Assembly: GCF_031085295.1 (NCBI RefSeq)
Contig: NZ_JAVFWO010000009.1
Location: forward strand, 1 to 64,000
Source of the DNA: Microbacterium psychrotolerans
Lineage (GTDB): Bacteria > Actinomycetota > Actinomycetes > Actinomycetales > Microbacteriaceae
Reading direction: 5' to 3'
DNA length: 64,000 bases
The stretch's first letter is position 1; every line of letters begins with the position of its first letter. A program made the position numbers and the translations under genes. Shown here piece after piece: positions 61,632 to 64,000 of the stretch. The notes beneath the pieces are model-generated. The model searched no databases. It was given only the letters and a program-made list of their open reading frames with translations, and was not told where the DNA came from.

Positions 61632-62948
61632 TCAGTCGGGTCGTGCCTCGCCGGCCGCCCGGGCGGCGGCCGGCAGTGCGGCGACGATGCGCGCCACCGC
61701 GGCGTCGTCGTGGGCAGACGACACGAACCAGGCCTCGAACACCGACGGCGGCAGCGAGACGCCCTGCGCGAGCATGGCGCGGAAGAACGGCGCGTAGCGG
61801 AACGCCTCCTGCGCCTTCACCGTGTCGTAGTCGACGGGCGGCGTGTCCGCGAACTGGATCGAGAACAGATTGCCCGAGCGCTGCACGACGTGGGTCACGC
61901 CCGCTTCGGAGAGAGCGGATGCCGCGGCATCGGCGATCGTCGTCGCAGCGGCGTCGATGCGGGCGTAGGCGTCCGCATCGAGGTGGTCGAGCGTGGCGCG
62001 GCCGGCCGCCACGGCGAGCGGATTGCCGCTCAGCGTACCGGCCTGGTAGACCGGGCCGAGGGGGGCGAGCAGCTCCATGAGCGCCGCGGAGCCGCCGAGC
62101 GCGGCCAGCGGCAGCCCGCCGCCGACGACCTTGCCGAAGGTGATGAGGTCGGGGGAGAAGGGCACGGGGTCGATGCCGTACCAGCCGGCGGGGCCGACGC
62201 GGAAGCCGGTCAGCACCTCGTCGAGGATCAGCAGCGCCCCGTGCGCATGGGCGATGTCGGCGAGGGCGGCGTTGAAGCCGTGCGCCGGTGGAACGATGCC
62301 CATGTTCGCGGGTGCGGCCTCGACGATCACTGCGGCGATGTCGTCCCCGCGGGCGGCGAAGACCTCGCGCACCGCGTCGAGATCGTTGTAGCGGATCACG
62401 AGCGTCTGCGCGGCGATGGGCGCGGGAACGCCCGCCGAGCCCGGCATGGCCAGCGTGGCGACGCCCGATCCGGCCTCGGCAAGGAGGCCGTCGGAATGGC
62501 CGTGGTAGTGCCCGGCGAACTTCACGATCAGATCGCGTCCGGTCGCGCCGCGCGCGAGGCGGATGGCGGTCATGGTCGCCTCGGTGCCGGTCGACACCAG
62601 GCGCACGCGCTCCACCGGTGCCGTCACGCCGTCGCGCGCGACGCGTCCCGCGATGAGCTCGGCCAGCTCCGTCTCGCCGGGCGTGCTCGCGCCGAAGCCG
62701 AGGCCGTGGGCCGCAGCATCCTGCACCGCTTTGACGACGGCGGGGTGCGCGTGCCCGAGGATCGCGGGACCCCACGAGCCGACGAGGTCGACGTACTCGC
62801 GACCCTCGACGTCTGTCACGTAGGGACCCGACGCGGACACGAAGAAGCGCGGCGTCTCGTGCACCGATCCGAATGCGCGCACGGGCGAGTTCACTCCGCC
62901 GGGCATGGCACCGCGGGCGCGGGCGAATTCCTGTGCGTTCGTCGTCAT
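61632..62948 (-). CDS. hemL: Glutamate-1-semialdehyde 2,1-aminomutase
   Basis: A 438-aa PLP enzyme making 5-aminolevulinate in the C5 haem pathway. Signature blocks: RGAMPGGVNSPVRAFGSV, VDLVGSWGPAILGHAHP, ALLILDEVLTGFRVGP and LITFGKVVGGGLPLAALGG (the PLP lysine, about residue 270). ATG start overlaps the hemB stop (ATGA). Part of a hem operon read right to left with hemB and a partial upstream gene. Confidence 0.96.
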   Translation of the reverse strand: MTTNAQEFARARGAMPGGVNSPVRAFGSVHETPRFFVSASGPYVTDVEGREYVDLVGSWGPAILGHAHPAVVKAVQDAAAHGLGFGASTPGETELAELIAGRVARDGVTAPVERVRLVSTGTEATMTAIRLARGATGRDLIVKFAGHYHGHSDGLLAEAGSGVATLAMPGSAGVPAPIAAQTLVIRYNDLDAVREVFAARGDDIAAVIVEAAPANMGIVPPAHGFNAALADIAHAHGALLILDEVLTGFRVGPAGWYGIDPVPFSPDLITFGKVVGGGLPLAALGGSAALMELLAPLGPVYQAGTLSGNPLAVAAGRATLDHLDADAYARIDAAATTIADAAASALSEAGVTHVVQRSGNLFSIQFADTPPVDYDTVKAQEAFRYAPFFRAMLAQGVSLPPSVFEAWFVSSAHDDAAVARIVAALPAAARAAGEARPD

Positions 62949-63922
62949 CGGATCCACTCCGCGAGTTCGAGTGCCCAGTAGGTGAGCACGGCGTCGGCGC
63001 CGGCGCGGCGGATGCCGATCACCGACTCCTCGATCGCGCGGCGCCGGTCGATCCAGCCGTTCGCCGCGGCGGCCTCGATCATCGCGTACTCGCCCGAGAC
63101 CTGGTACGCCCACACGTGGACGGGGCTGGCGGCCGCGGCATCCGACAGCACGTCGAGGTAGCTCATCGCAGGCTTGACCATCACGATGTCTGCACCCTCG
63201 GCGAGGTCGAGGTCGAGCTCGCGCGCGCCCTCGCGGCGGTTCGCGGGATCCTGCTGGTAGGTCCGGCGGTCGCCCTCGAGCGAGGACTGCACGGCCTCGC
63301 GGAAGGGGCCGTAGAACGCGGACGCGTACTTCGCGGCGTAGGCCAGGATCGGGGTGTTCGCGTAGCCGGCGTCGTCGAGCGCATCGCGCACCGCGGCGAC
63401 CTGGCCGTCCATCATGCCCGACAGGCCCAGCAGCTGCGAGCCGGCCTCGGCCTGCGCCACGCCCATGTCGCGGTAGCGCTCGAGGGTGGCGTCGTTGTCG
63501 ACGTAGCCGTTCGCATCGAGCACGCCGCAGTGACCGTGGTCGGTGAACTCGTCGAGGCAGAGGTCGGTCTGCACGACGAGCGCGTCGCCCGCCTCGGCGG
63601 CCGCGATGCGAGTGGCGACGTTCAGGATGCCGTCGGGATCGGTCGCGCCGGAGCCCGTGGCGTCCTTGTGCTCGGGCACGCCGAACAGCATGATGCCGCC
63701 GATGCCGGCGGCCGCGGCATCCGCCACGGCCTGCTTCAGGCTCTCGGTCGTGTGCTGCACGACGCCGGGCATGGACGAGATCGGCACGGGCTCGGTGGCA
63801 CCCTCGCGCACGAACATCGGGAGGATCAGCTCGGCGGGGTGCAGCCGCGTCTCGGCGACGAGGCGCCGCATGGCCGGGGTGGCACGCAGGCGGCGGGGGC
63901 GGTCAGCGGGTGCATACGTCAC
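62945..63922 (-). CDS. hemB: Delta-aminolevulinic acid dehydratase
   Basis: A 325-aa porphobilinogen synthase. N-terminal LRATPAMRRLVAETRLHPAE and LILPMFVREG; active-site Schiff-base lysine in IVMVKPAMSYLDVL (about residue 250); metal-site region LVVQTDLCLDEFTDHGHCGV. GTG start overlaps the TGA of the preceding gene (GTGA). Normal length. Next step of haem synthesis after HemL. Confidence 0.97.
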   Translation of the reverse strand: MTYAPADRPRRLRATPAMRRLVAETRLHPAELILPMFVREGATEPVPISSMPGVVQHTTESLKQAVADAAAAGIGGIMLFGVPEHKDATGSGATDPDGILNVATRIAAAEAGDALVVQTDLCLDEFTDHGHCGVLDANGYVDNDATLERYRDMGVAQAEAGSQLLGLSGMMDGQVAAVRDALDDAGYANTPILAYAAKYASAFYGPFREAVQSSLEGDRRTYQQDPANRREGARELDLDLAEGADIVMVKPAMSYLDVLSDAAAASPVHVWAYQVSGEYAMIEAAAANGWIDRRRAIEESVIGIRRAGADAVLTYWALELAEWIR

Positions 63923-64000
63923 GGGCGTTCTCCCGTCAGGCCGGCGGCGCCGGCATCGAGCAGTTCACGGGCGACGGATGCCGCGACCTCCCGCGGCGGG
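63919..64000 (-). CDS. hemC: Partial upstream hem gene, probably hemC
   Basis: Only the last 26 codons are in the window, reading EVAASVARELLDAGAAGLTG-ERP and stop. The pattern resembles the C-terminus of hydroxymethylbilane synthase (HemC) and the position just before hemB supports it, but the fragment is too short to rule out hemD. Its stop overlaps the hemB start. Confidence 0.5.
   Translation of the reverse strand, partial: PPREVAASVARELLDAGAAGLTGERP

Overview
The window is high-GC actinobacterial DNA, most likely from Microbacterium or a close relative (Microbacteriaceae). This rests on codon use and on lineage-typical genes: a DUF6458 membrane protein, Lsr2, a cysteine-free HesB-like protein, an FmdB zinc ribbon, and the C-terminal 'GPNDERLRRDVPPHY' signature of the small protein at 56006. 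I had no database access, so taxonomy and family names come from recognition of the translated sequence.

Layout. (1) 1-10.2 kb, left flank: a Wzz/tyrosine-kinase-like polysaccharide protein with a coupled small gene, a DUF6458 membrane protein, a Ser/Thr kinase, a truncated XRE/MmyB regulator next to a DUF998 membrane protein, a type-B carboxylesterase, and a secreted chimera of an alpha/beta hydrolase with a GH3 C-terminus. (2) About 10.28-43.0 kb, an integrated genomic island of about 32.7 kb. A tyrosine integrase (41640-42770) lies beside tRNA-Arg(CCT) (42979-43050). A 21-bp copy of the tRNA 3' end lies at 10282-10302, so the island is bounded by attL and attR. (3) 43.0-64.0 kb, ordinary chromosome: GH114-like lipoprotein, HesB-like protein, pntAB, lsr2, a GAF-LuxR regulator facing DUF485-actP, an alkyltransferase-like protein lacking the catalytic Cys, a degenerate helicase, mscL, fmdB-like, 5-FTHF cyclo-ligase, galU, a GNAT enzyme, tRNA-Ala(CGC), a macro-domain protein and hemL-hemB-(hemC).

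The island is a defence island. Left to right it carries a HTH protein, an excisionase-like HTH protein, a ParB-like protein with a Dam-type methylase, a Fic remnant, an AbiEi/AbiEii toxin-antitoxin pair, a MobF relaxase-helicase with no visible conjugation apparatus, a FRG-domain protein, a frameshifted ankyrin gene, and a DUF262 GmrSD-like gene with an unrecognised 673-aa coiled-coil partner. Divergent from these runs one long operon (25987-41216): SNF2-type helicase with DUF3883, DUF1156 adenine methylase, Swt1-HEPN/DUF499 ATPase, DUF3644 protein, two consecutive dynamin-like GTPases and a small protein. Start/stop overlaps and gaps of 5-10 bp link the first six genes.

The best candidate for an undescribed system is this operon with its divergent DUF262/coiled-coil arm. 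It puts a DNA-modification and translocase module (reminiscent of DISARM-type and DUF1156/DUF499 clusters, but with no drmA, drmB or drmC recognised here), two proteins carrying R-N-x3-H HEPN-like motifs, and a membrane-remodelling dynamin pair into one transcription unit. Its function is inferred, not shown.
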